The translations under genes were made by a program, and so were the position numbers. The notes beneath the pieces were generated by a model. That model was not told where the DNA came from and made no database searches. It was given only the letters and a program-made list of their open reading frames with translations. From positions 1-10,417 of the forward strand of contig JAVEVH010000025.1 of assembly GCA_034005145.1 (NCBI GenBank): a stretch of DNA of 10,417 nucleotides. Direction: 5' to 3'. Source of the stretch: JAVEVH01 sp034005145 (GTDB lineage Bacteria > Patescibacteriota > Dojkabacteria > SC72). Positions 1 to 7,200 of this stretch are shown piece by piece; within the stretch, counting starts at the first letter, position 1; every line of letters starts with the position of its first letter.

Positions 1-77
1 TCAGATCTTAGTTTGTTAATAAAGGATTTATCTACTTTTGCAAATTTCTTTGGAATATATTGTCTTCCTTTTTTCAT
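1..77 (-). CDS. Start of an unidentified gene (5' part only)
   Basis: An ATG at 77-75 opens a minus-strand frame that stays open to the window edge, giving 25 codons beginning MKKGRQYIPKKFAKVDKSF. The peptide is strongly basic (many Lys and Arg) and has no signal peptide or membrane segment. I do not recognise it. No Shine-Dalgarno sequence precedes the ATG, which fits the other genes here. A TATGAT box 13 bases upstream (plus positions 91-96) could be a -10 element. It lies just past the hairpin that follows the SpoIID gene, as expected for a separate transcription unit. The evidence is only an open frame in the right place and direction, so the start is tentative. Confidence 0.4.
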   Translation of the reverse strand, partial: MKKGRQYIPKKFAKVDKSFINKLRS

Positions 78-90
78 ATGAATAGAGGAT

Positions 91-120
91 ATCATAAAAA
101 GATATGTATTAACAATACAT
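91..120 (-). terminator. Possible weak terminator after the SpoIID gene
   Basis: Four bases past the TAA stop of the SpoIID gene, a perfect 7-bp inverted repeat (104-110 with 114-120, three-base loop) is followed on the minus strand by a run of five T at 100-96. The layout is that of a Rho-independent terminator. The stem is almost pure A/T and would be weak. Confidence 0.35.
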
Positions 121-124
121 TCAA

Positions 125-1951
125 TTACTTTTTATGTATATTTATATGAACAAATCCTACCTGAGGAATTCTTAAATGCCCCGGTGCACGAAGATTAAAT
201 ATTGTCTTAAACTCATTACCTGTCATACTTATTAATCCGGCATTTGTATAGAAAGATACTGTATTAGAAGTACCATTACTACTAGAAACAACAACTGAGG
301 AAACTGAAGTCACTGGCTTAGCTGCCTTACTTCTTGCCTCAGTATGGGTATACTGCCCAACATTAGCATGACAAGCATCTTTAACCGGATATATACGAGA
401 ATCTTCCTTACCACCATTAGCCTTCCATATTTGATACACATTTATAATATCTGCCATCTCTACTTGAGATAACCAAGGTGTTCTACTACAGTTTGAGTTA
501 GTATCTTTATAACCCTCTCTATACCAAGATTTATAAAACCAGGATACTCCAGAAAGACTATCATATGCCCTACTCATCCAATTTCCACTACCAGACTTAT
601 CTGTAGTATCCCAACCGACACCATTAATCCATCCTCCATGTACCGCTGCATATTGTGTAGAGAATACCTTCCCCGCACTATCTGTTAATACTACTCCTGC
701 AGTAGCCTCTACTGCACTCTTCCATGCCCCCGTTTTTTTATTTGCTAATACCACTTGGCAACTCTCTGTAACACAGATTGTATTCCTCCCATTTTTAGTA
801 TAGTTAACAGCATATGTTCTAGCAGCAATAGCTTGTGCTTTTAATACCTCCATTGGCCAACTCTCAGGGACCTCTCCTAAACGTAGTAAGTAATCTGATT
901 CAAAATTCAAAGTGCCATATGCAGTAGTCTTAATATTTGTCATTATATTCTCACTTACTCCATCTATTAGAACTTTACCGGTAACAAGCTTTTTTCCTCC
1001 ATAGTAAGCAGTAAGAATCTGGGTATATGATTGTCCTGCATTAGCCCTAGCTCTTGCACCCCACTGACTCATACCATTTCTATGTGTATATGCTCCTATT
1101 GAGAACACTCCAAAAGAACCAGAAGGAGCATTAGCATTAAAACCAGCTAAAGTAGTATTAAATTCTCCTGATGCAGGAACAGAATTTACATCCACATGAG
1201 TACCACCCTGCCTTGCTATTATTAAATGATATTGTAAATCAGAAAGCTCTGTAGACAATCCATTTATTTTCCTAGTTACAGTATTCTTAGTAGCTATCTG
1301 TGCATTTAATTCTGCTTGTATCTTACTCTTCTCAGCAGCAAGTAACTTATATGAATCATCTAAATCTTTCTTTTGTGCATCTAAGTCCTCCTTCTCTTTC
1401 TCTAATGCTACTTTAACTTCCAAAAGATTAGAGTATTCCCCATTAATCTTTTCTATATCTTCTCTTAGTATGGAGATAGCGTTCTTCTTAACAAAAAGAT
1501 TCTGTAACATCTTATCTAATGTTGAAAAAGAAAATATTAATTGTTCACCACTATATCTACTCTTCATGTATAGTTGTCCTGATATCTCATCTAAAAAATC
1601 TTTTTTAGTGTTCAGTAACTTCTGTTTCTCATCTATCTTTGCTAACTTATCATCTATCTCTATCTCCCTACTCTCTATCTCTTTTTCGAGCTTACTAATC
1701 TCATCATTTATCATTGAGATCTTTTGAGAAAGTGAGTAATTACTACCACTGATTTCTTTAATTCTGGCTTCAATAGAAGAGAGGTATGTTTTCTGTTTAT
1801 TTAACTCTTCAGTCTTTTCATTTATCTCCTCTTCTAATTCATCTACTGTTTGAGAGTATATTGGAGATGCCCAATTAAGAGCTAAAAAAGATGTAAAGCA
1901 TATAAAGAGAAACAGTGCTATATATTGTGGGACAGTTTTATACAAATGCAT
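125..1951 (-). CDS. Secreted coiled-coil protein with SpoIID/LytB peptidoglycan lytic domain
   Basis: This 608-residue protein has an N-terminal signal peptide or membrane anchor (hydrophobic about 9-30, possible cleavage near S33). A long Lys/Glu-rich coiled coil covers about 35-245. A low-complexity linker follows, then a SpoIID domain from about 280 to 540. Family marks are HRNGMSQWGARA (290-301), the block GEVPESWP...LKAQAIAARTYA (359-381) and the CVTESCQ segment (393-399). In SpoIID the matching glutamate (E360 here) is the catalytic acid of a lytic transglycosylase that cuts peptidoglycan glycan strands. The two cysteines sit where some SpoIID proteins bind zinc. Residues 128-169 resemble the coiled-coil hairpin of PcsB/EnvC/CwlO, which in those proteins contacts FtsEX. 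Sporulation is unlikely, so a role in wall remodelling at division or appendage assembly is inferred. The gene appears to have its own promoter. The domain call is firm; the role is inference. Confidence 0.88.
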   Translation of the reverse strand: MHLYKTVPQYIALFLFICFTSFLALNWASPIYSQTVDELEEEINEKTEELNKQKTYLSSIEARIKEISGSNYSLSQKISMINDEISKLEKEIESREIEIDDKLAKIDEKQKLLNTKKDFLDEISGQLYMKSRYSGEQLIFSFSTLDKMLQNLFVKKNAISILREDIEKINGEYSNLLEVKVALEKEKEDLDAQKKDLDDSYKLLAAEKSKIQAELNAQIATKNTVTRKINGLSTELSDLQYHLIIARQGGTHVDVNSVPASGEFNTTLAGFNANAPSGSFGVFSIGAYTHRNGMSQWGARARANAGQSYTQILTAYYGGKKLVTGKVLIDGVSENIMTNIKTTAYGTLNFESDYLLRLGEVPESWPMEVLKAQAIAARTYAVNYTKNGRNTICVTESCQVVLANKKTGAWKSAVEATAGVVLTDSAGKVFSTQYAAVHGGWINGVGWDTTDKSGSGNWMSRAYDSLSGVSWFYKSWYREGYKDTNSNCSRTPWLSQVEMADIINVYQIWKANGGKEDSRIYPVKDACHANVGQYTHTEARSKAAKPVTSVSSVVVSSSNGTSNTVSFYTNAGLISMTGNEFKTIFNLRAPGHLRIPQVGFVHINIHKK

Positions 1952-1959
1952 TCTTTAAA

Positions 1960-1968
1960 ATTATACCA
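1960..1968 (-). promoter_or_regulatory. Extended -10 promoter of the SpoIID gene
   Basis: The minus strand reads TGGTATAAT, a perfect extended -10 (TGnTATAAT). Only 8 bases separate it from the ATG at 1951, so transcription would start about 1-2 bases before the start codon and give a leaderless or nearly leaderless mRNA. The -35 region is poor, as is usual when the -10 is extended. Confidence 0.6.
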
Positions 1969-1987
1969 CGTCTTAAAGATGGTAAAA

Positions 1988-2317
1988 CTAAGAGTAAAGG
2001 AACTCTACGAGTACTGTAAGAATTGCTTTGATTAAGAAGAGAAATACTAAACCTATTACAGACCATGTTAAAACACCCTGTGCTTGTTGCTTTCTAGCAG
2101 GATCTCCACCGGATATAATCCACATATATCCACCATATATAAGCATAGCCACAGCTAACAAAGCTCCTGCTGGAAATATGTAATCAAAAATTCCATCGAA
2201 AGAATTAGCGAGCTGTTCTAATGTTGGAGGCCAACTATTTGCTGCAGCTATATCGTCATATGTTAGTTGTGCATATACAGGTGATGATATTATTCTTAAG
2301 ATCTTTTCCATTATCAT
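1988..2317 (-). CDS. VirB2/TrbC-like pilin-family small membrane protein (paralogue 6)
   Basis: This 109-residue protein has two hydrophobic helices, about 45-66 and 84-106, joined by a short polar loop with the family pattern GYMWIISGGDPARKQQA. That matches the type IV secretion pilin family (Pfam T4SS_pilin) widespread in CPR bacteria. The N-terminus resembles a short signal peptide with a VYA|Q cleavage site after residue 16. It is the most divergent of the last three genes: the loop lacks the IxKA ending, and two Trp and two Pro near residues 29-31 are unusual. It is last in a three-gene unit, starting 2 bases after the upstream stop, so translation is probably coupled. An in-frame ATG two codons further in (MEKIL) is an alternative start. 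The product should lie in the cytoplasmic membrane as a pilus subunit or related membrane component. Confidence 0.78.
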   Translation of the reverse strand: MIMEKILRIISSPVYAQLTYDDIAAANSWPPTLEQLANSFDGIFDYIFPAGALLAVAMLIYGGYMWIISGGDPARKQQAQGVLTWSVIGLVFLFLIKAILTVLVEFLYS

Positions 2318-2319
2318 AT

Positions 2320-2592
2320 TTATATCCCCAAGAAATTATTTAATACAAACTGTATTACAGTTGGAGCAAGAAATACTAATACTAATCCTACTAATGCAAA
2401 TATTAATGAGGAAGTTGCTTTCCCTATCTTTTTAGGATCACCAAATGAAAATATATATTGAAAACCAGAAGAGACTATCATTACTACAGATAGTACTGCT
2501 GCTAAACCAATTAACCAATTGATTAGCTCAACAACAAATTGAGCAAGCTCTACATCATTAACACCTTGTATATTAGAGATATCTACAAACAT
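2320..2592 (-). CDS. VirB2/TrbC-like pilin-family small membrane protein (paralogue 5)
   Basis: This is the shortest of the six, at 90 residues. Two helices (about 22-45 and 62-86) flank the loop GFQYIFSFGDPKKIGKA. It shares the INWLIGLAAVLSVVMIV-type first helix and the FALVGLVLVF-type second helix with the genes on either side. Unlike its two relatives it has no hydrophobic signal peptide: a short acidic N-terminus (MFVDISNIQGVNDVE) leads directly into the first helix. It may be inserted without cleavage, or serve as a minor or membrane-retained component. The gene starts 7 bases after the stop of the upstream paralogue, with no visible ribosome binding site, so it is probably translated by coupling. 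Family membership is well supported; the separate role of this copy is unknown. Confidence 0.78.
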   Translation of the reverse strand: MFVDISNIQGVNDVELAQFVVELINWLIGLAAVLSVVMIVSSGFQYIFSFGDPKKIGKATSSLIFALVGLVLVFLAPTVIQFVLNNFLGI

Positions 2593-2599
2593 ATTTAAG

Positions 2600-2965
2600 C
2601 TACTGATTTAATATATTGCTTAGTACAAAATTAACAATCATACCAGAGATAAAACAGAGTACTAATCCAACAATAGCAAATGTTAAAGTCTTTGTAGCTT
2701 TTGATATTCTATTCTCATCTCCAGCAGCTGTAATATATCTAAATCCAGAAAAAACAATCATAACGACAGCAACTAAAGCAGATGCCCCTATTAACCAGTT
2801 AATAACCTTAAGAACCCAAACCATAAGGTCTTCTTCAGGTCCAGGTAAATCATAGTTTTGTGGAGTAAAGTTCATAAACTGAGCAGACACTTTAGTAACA
2901 AAAAGAGAGCTCATAATTCCTACTGTAGAAAGAACGGAGATTCCCTTACTTAGCTTGTTAACCAT
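2600..2965 (-). CDS. VirB2/TrbC-like pilin precursor (paralogue 4)
   Basis: This 121-residue protein has a clear cleavable signal peptide: basic start (MVNKLSK), hydrophobic core, and a VSA|Q site after residue 28. A short exposed stretch follows, then two membrane helices (about 50-74 and 94-118) around the loop GFRYITAAGDENRISKA. It is the closest relative of the 3082-3450 gene, sharing the helix-2 block KATKTLTFAIVGLV and the same cleavage position. Removal of 28 residues would leave a mature pilin of 93 residues with N-terminal Gln, as in Agrobacterium VirB2. It is first in a three-gene unit. Its TATAAT box lies 8 bases before the ATG, so the mRNA should be nearly leaderless, and a palindrome covers the -35 region. 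Confidence 0.82.
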   Translation of the reverse strand: MVNKLSKGISVLSTVGIMSSLFVTKVSAQFMNFTPQNYDLPGPEEDLMVWVLKVINWLIGASALVAVVMIVFSGFRYITAAGDENRISKATKTLTFAIVGLVLCFISGMIVNFVLSNILNQ

Positions 2966-2973
2966 TTAGATAT

Positions 2974-2979
2974 ATTATA
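2974..2979 (-). promoter_or_regulatory. -10 box for the three-gene pilin unit
   Basis: A perfect TATAAT on the minus strand ends 8 bases before the ATG at 2965. This is the same spacing as at the SpoIID gene and again implies a near-leaderless transcript. No good -35 hexamer is present at 17 bases; a palindrome occupies that place. Confidence 0.5.
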
Positions 2980-2993
2980 ATTTTAATTATTCC

Positions 2994-3022
2994 ATATATT
3001 ACACTAAAGAGATGTAATATAT
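2994..3022. promoter_or_regulatory. 10-bp palindrome over the -35 region; possible operator
   Basis: The arms atatattaca (2994-3003) and tgtaatatat (3013-3022) are perfect reverse complements separated by 9 bases. One arm falls where the -35 element of the 2600-2965 gene should be. There is no T-run on either side, so it is not a simple terminator. It could be an operator for a dimeric regulator or an RNA hairpin on read-through transcripts. Chance is possible in such AT-rich DNA. Confidence 0.4.
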
Positions 3023-3030
3023 CAACATTA

Positions 3031-3058
3031 CTAAATAAAAAGGGGGCATAGGCCCCCT
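3031..3058 (-). terminator. Strong Rho-independent terminator of the single pilin gene
   Basis: A perfect 7-bp stem, agggggc (3041-3047) with gccccct (3052-3058) and a four-base loop, is followed on the minus strand by TTTTTATTT. It is the most G/C-rich structure in an AT-rich neighbourhood and lies 23 bases after the stop of the 3082-3450 gene. It should isolate that gene from the three pilin genes downstream. Confidence 0.88.
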
Positions 3059-3081
3059 CTCAAATTCCTAAAAGAAATTTA

Positions 3082-3450
3082 TTACTGTGCTCCACCTAAC
3101 CACTGATTTAATACAAAGTTAACCAACATTACTGCTATAAAACAGATAACTAAACCTACAATAGCAAATGTTAAGGTCTTTGTAGCCTTACCAATCTTAT
3201 TCTCATCACCACTAGCTGTTATGTATAGGAAACCTGCTGCTATTAACATTACTACTGCTGCTAATGCTGCTAAACCAATAGCCCAGTTAATAAGATCTAC
3301 TACCCAAGTATTAAGCTCTTCATCTTGACCTTGAATACCACTAATCCAACCTAATGGACTATCTTGTGCTAATACTGCTGTAGCAGAACCTGCAACCATA
3401 GTAACTGTAGCAACTGCTTTAGAAGATATTTTTGCTAATCTCTCTTTCAT
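3082..3450 (-). CDS. VirB2/TrbC-like pilin precursor, single-gene unit (paralogue 3)
   Basis: This 122-residue protein has a classic signal peptide (MKERLAK, Ala/Val-rich core, VLA|Q site after residue 28). A short exposed segment with Asp/Glu (about 30-46) follows, then two helices (about 49-74 and 93-116) around the loop GFLYITASGDENKIGKA. The C-terminus ends WLGGAQ. It belongs to the same small pilin family as its neighbours, with paralogue 4 the closest. It is the only copy with both its own promoter region (TATAAT boxes at 3467-3494) and its own strong terminator, so it can be expressed at a separate level. That is what one would expect of the main pilus subunit. The family and signal peptide are read from the sequence; the main-subunit role is inference. 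Confidence 0.85.
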   Translation of the reverse strand: MKERLAKISSKAVATVTMVAGSATAVLAQDSPLGWISGIQGQDEELNTWVVDLINWAIGLAALAAVVMLIAAGFLYITASGDENKIGKATKTLTFAIVGLVICFIAVMLVNFVLNQWLGGAQ

Positions 3451-3466
3451 TTTGAATGTATAAAAT

Positions 3467-3494
3467 ATTATATTTAATTAATGATTATATTATA
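3467..3494 (-). promoter_or_regulatory. Promoter region of the single pilin gene
   Basis: Between the 3504 gene and the ATG at 3450 the minus strand carries two overlapping TATAAT boxes (3494-3489 and 3489-3484) and a third at 3472-3467. The third is 16 bases from the start codon. No good -35 element is visible. The AT-rich composition means one or two of these boxes may be chance, but some promoter is needed here if the gene is to be expressed separately. Confidence 0.45.
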
Positions 3495-3503
3495 GCATTT
3501 CTT

Positions 3504-3842
3504 TTAAAGCAAGAACTCATTAAGTATAAAAACTATAATTGTTCTAGCAAGAAATACAATAATCATACCAACAATAGCGGCAGTTAACGCCTTGCCTGCC
3601 TTACTTATATTCTCTGGTTCACCTGTAGATGTAATATATAGGAAACCAGAATATACAATCATTATAATAGCTACTATTGCAGATAATCCTACTGCAAAAC
3701 CTAATAGATCTACAATTATCGCTAATACTCCTTCAAGAGTCGTAAAATCTCTATTAACCTGAGGAGGAGTAAACACATGTCCCCCTATTCTATCTAATCC
3801 TACTACCTGAGAAAGCAATATGTTTTTTTTATTATCTACCAC
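3504..3842 (-). CDS. VirB2/TrbC-like pilin-family small membrane protein (paralogue 2)
   Basis: This 112-residue protein has two helices (about 40-66 and 85-109) around the loop GFLYITSTGEPENISKA, clearly the same family as the neighbours. There is no signal peptide. Instead about 35 polar residues (KNILLSQVVGLDRIGGHVFTP region) precede the first helix. The start is a GTG that overlaps the last 11 bases of the upstream gene, so translational coupling is likely. No ATG lies near the N-terminus; a TTG at codon 9 is the only close alternative. It carries Arg in the second helix region (LARTII, residue 100), a charged residue in a membrane stretch not seen in paralogues 3 to 5. A role as a minor pilin or membrane-retained subunit is possible. 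Confidence 0.76.
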   Translation of the reverse strand: MVDNKKNILLSQVVGLDRIGGHVFTPPQVNRDFTTLEGVLAIIVDLLGFAVGLSAIVAIIMIVYSGFLYITSTGEPENISKAGKALTAAIVGMIIVFLARTIIVFILNEFLL

Positions 3843-4158
3843 CTATGTCAATCTTTAATATATTACTTAAGAGTAACAGTATTGCTACAGAAAGGAGTAT
3901 AAATATAAATCCAGTTATTGCATTAGCAATCTGCTCCTTTGCATCCTTAAGTTTATCAGGATTACCCTGACTAGTCATTAGTTTGTATGCTGCAAATGAG
4001 AGTAATACAAAAACAGAGATAGTACTCAAAGGTATAGCTACATTTAGAATAGTTTCCATAAAGGGACCTATCCCGTCACTACTTTCTGCTCCTTCTTGTA
4101 GATTAGTGAGAATATCACTCAAAGAACTCGCATATATTTTAGAACTGTTTATTATCAT
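3832..4158 (-). CDS. Divergent VirB2/TrbC-like pilin-family small membrane protein (paralogue 1)
   Basis: This protein of about 108 residues is the most divergent of the six but keeps the layout: a weak N-terminal hydrophobic segment (MIINSSKIYA, possible cut after IYA), a polar stretch, two helices joined by the loop AYKLMTSQGNPDKLKDA, and a basic C-terminus. I chose the ATG at 4158 over two GTG codons at 4167 and 4164. A TATAAT box at 4175-4170 would place the transcription start near 4163, downstream of the first GTG. If a GTG is used, up to three residues are added. The 3' end overlaps the next pilin gene by 11 bases. Together these two genes form the first pilin unit. The family call rests on layout, loop pattern and neighbours, because sequence identity to the others is low. 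Confidence 0.7.
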   Translation of the reverse strand: MIINSSKIYASSLSDILTNLQEGAESSDGIGPFMETILNVAIPLSTISVFVLLSFAAYKLMTSQGNPDKLKDAKEQIANAITGFIFILLSVAILLLLSNILKIDIGGR

Positions 4159-4169
4159 AAGCACCACGA

Positions 4170-4175
4170 ATTATA
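4170..4175 (-). promoter_or_regulatory. -10 box upstream of the first pilin gene
   Basis: A TATAAT box on the minus strand lies 11 bases before the ATG at 4158, with TTTAAA 17 bases upstream as a poor -35. It sits in the short gap after the helicase-nuclease gene and would give a leader of about five bases. Confidence 0.45.
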
Positions 4176-4203
4176 CTAAACTTCTGCTATTTTTTAAACC
4201 TAA

Positions 4204-7200
4204 TTATAATATAGCATCTTCACATATAGATTTGTAATCACAATATTGGCATTTAAACATACTTGGAGTTGGAGAAAATTCTCTCCTCTTAATATCCTCT
4301 ATTACCTCATATACATTCTCTTTTGCTTTTTCTCTCCTGCCCTGAGAGATATCTACCTCTATCTCTACTCCATCCTCTACAAATATATACTTTGCTTTAA
4401 CTACCTTTACCCCCAAGCTCTGCTCGGCAAATATTGCATACAAAGGTAACTGTAAATCCTTTTTAATATCAGCTGGACTTTTTACCTTACCTGTTTTGTA
4501 ATCAATAATTTCTACATGTGCAATACCCTCTTTCATCTCTATTAAATCCATCCTATCTATCTTTCCTACAAAACTACTCTCTGGTAAGTTTACGGTAAAG
4601 GACTGTTCTAATTTGTATGGGGTCTGTTTTGTATTAAATAGCTTGTCATAGAATTTCTCCATAATCTTTACTCCACTCTCTTTTCTCTGTAGTTCATGAC
4701 TCTTACTTTGGTATCCAGATTTAGACCAATGTTTCTGGAAAAGTTCAAGTAAATCTTCCTTCGTAGGAATATCTGTAATACCTAATCCTTCATTGTACTT
4801 TAGAAGTAGTGAATAAAAATCTTTAAGGGTGTTATGAACTGTATTACCAAAAGAAAGAGCTGCACTAGGTTTCCCAGGTATTTGTAAAACATACGCATAT
4901 TCATACTTCTTAGGACAATCTTCATACAAATTAATCTGTGAGTAACTTACCTTCTTACCCACATCTAATTTAATATCTTCAGGTAGTAAACTATCATTAC
5001 TTTTAGGTATATACATACTTGTTTCATCACTTGATTTAACTATTTTAGGATTATCAAACTCCTGTGTAGTATCCCTATCTAATATCTCACTTAAGAATAT
5101 ACTACCTTTCTTTTTTCTCTTCGCATCACCATAGAAATTAGCTGCTGTTAAATACAGTTTCTCTTTAGCTCTAGTAGCTCCTACATAGAACAATCTTCTC
5201 TCCTCTTGGATATTCTCATCGGATTCTCCATCTGTAGGAAGTGTCTCTTTTATTAATCCTTGAGGCATAGGGATTTGATCTTTTCTACTCCTTGATGGGA
5301 ACCTATCTGATACCAGATTAATTAAAAATACGATAGGGAATTCTAAACCCTTTGCACTATGTACAGTTAATATATTAACTGCATCATACTCATTTAACTC
5401 TGTTTGATCTACTAATGGGGAGTCCCCTACCTCTATACTGTAATTAAGGAATTCAACATATTCATACACATTAGAATCTGGGTTATCTTTCTCGTACTCT
5501 TTAAGAGTATTAAAGAATTTAGAGATATTACCAATCTTAAATTGAGATTGACTTGTTTCCTCCTCCAAAAAGGAATTAATATACCCACTCTCTTGTACAA
5601 AGTGATAGAGGATTTGTCCTACTGAGATATTTTCCTTAACCATATTTACACACTCATTAAAGATTGTTAAGAACTTTTTTAACCCTTCTACAGCCTCTGG
5701 AGAAAGAATTTTCTCTCCCATATTACTTAGATTAAATTCAATACTCTCCCCTACAGTTATTCCAAATATCCCTTCTAATTCCTCTAACATTGATACATAG
5801 TCTTCTTTTCTTAATCTATTTAATTCTAAAAATTCCCTAGAGGACAAACTCCACTGTTGCATACTTAAAAGTTTGTACATAGAGATTTCATCTTTGTAAT
5901 CTACTAATACTCTTAGAAATGATATTAATACCTTTATCTCATCCCTAAAATACAAACCTCTGGAACCACCTAACTTAAATGGTATACCTAAGTATCTAAG
6001 ATTTTGGATAACGGAATCTGCATGAGAATTCGCTCTTACTAATATTGCTACATCAGAAAATTTATACTTCCTGTCTGGTTGTAACTCTACGAATGTAGAC
6101 TGACCCTTCTCATTAAATTTCTGAGTATCCTCTACTACAGTCTCTTCACTATGGCCTGTTAATGTAAGAATCTCTTTTGCAATCCACTCCGATTCTGCAT
6201 CTTCATTTTGCGCTACTACTAAGCTTACAGAGTCATCATCAGGTTCATATGTAGTTCTAGACTCTAATCTCTTCTCAATCTTTTCTGTTACCTCTAATCT
6301 ATATGGATTGTTGTTCTTAATTAGGGTATATGCTGCATCTAATATTTCCTGTCTAGATCTGTAATTTTCAGTAAGTACTACCTCTTTTGCTTTAGGAAAA
6401 TTCTCTTTAAATTGTAAGATATTAGAGATAGCGGCACCTCTAAATTTGTATATAGCTTGATCATCATCCCCTACTACTGTTAAGTTAGGGTTAATCTTTC
6501 CAACCTTACTGCTATCCTTTTTGGGATCTAATCCAGAGAGGATATTTACTAATACACTTTGTGTATAGTTGGTATCTTGGAATTCGTCTACCAATATATA
6601 TTTAAATTTCTCTTGGTACCTTTTTAAGACATTTGGCTTCTCTCTAAAGAGTTTAATGGTAAGTAATATTAAATCTCCAAAATCTATCTTAGAATTTTTT
6701 AACTTTAAATCTGTATATTCACTATATACAGTAGCTAATTCTAAAATATCTTCATACTCCTCTTTTGCAGCAGGACCACTTTTAGAAAGAGATTTAGCAT
6801 ATTCTAAATACTCCACAGGTGAGACATCCTCATCTTGAAGTCTAGAGAAATGCTTAAGTATGTCATCAATAAATTTAGTTGGATTACCATATGGTCTAAA
6901 TTTCTTTAATGAGAAATCGAAAAGATGTTTTCTAAAGAATATATAGCTTTGAGCAGAAGACATCATTGAGTAGCTAGTATCTAAACCAATATATTGTCCC
7001 TCCTGTCTTAATATACGATCACAGAAGGAATGAAATGTAGATATCCAGATATCCCCATACCCAAGGGGTAGTTCCTCATCTACTCTCTCTAACATTTCAT
7101 TTGCTGCTTTATCTGTAAATGTAAGTGCTAATATCTCACTAGGAGTAGCCCACTTACTCTCAATTATGTGTACTATCCTTTGTGTAATTACGGCAGTCTT

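Noticed and set aside
1470..1727. Plus-strand open frame of 85 codons within the SpoIID gene region
   Set aside because: It lies opposite the coiled-coil part; its Ser/Ile/Phe-rich text is the mirror of Lys/Glu-rich codons on the other strand. The coiled-coil frame is clearly the real one.
4185..4216. Inverted repeat tgctat/atagca spanning the end of the helicase-nuclease gene, considered as a terminator
   Set aside because: Only 6 bp with a 20-base loop and no T-run after it on the minus strand; it is likely chance.
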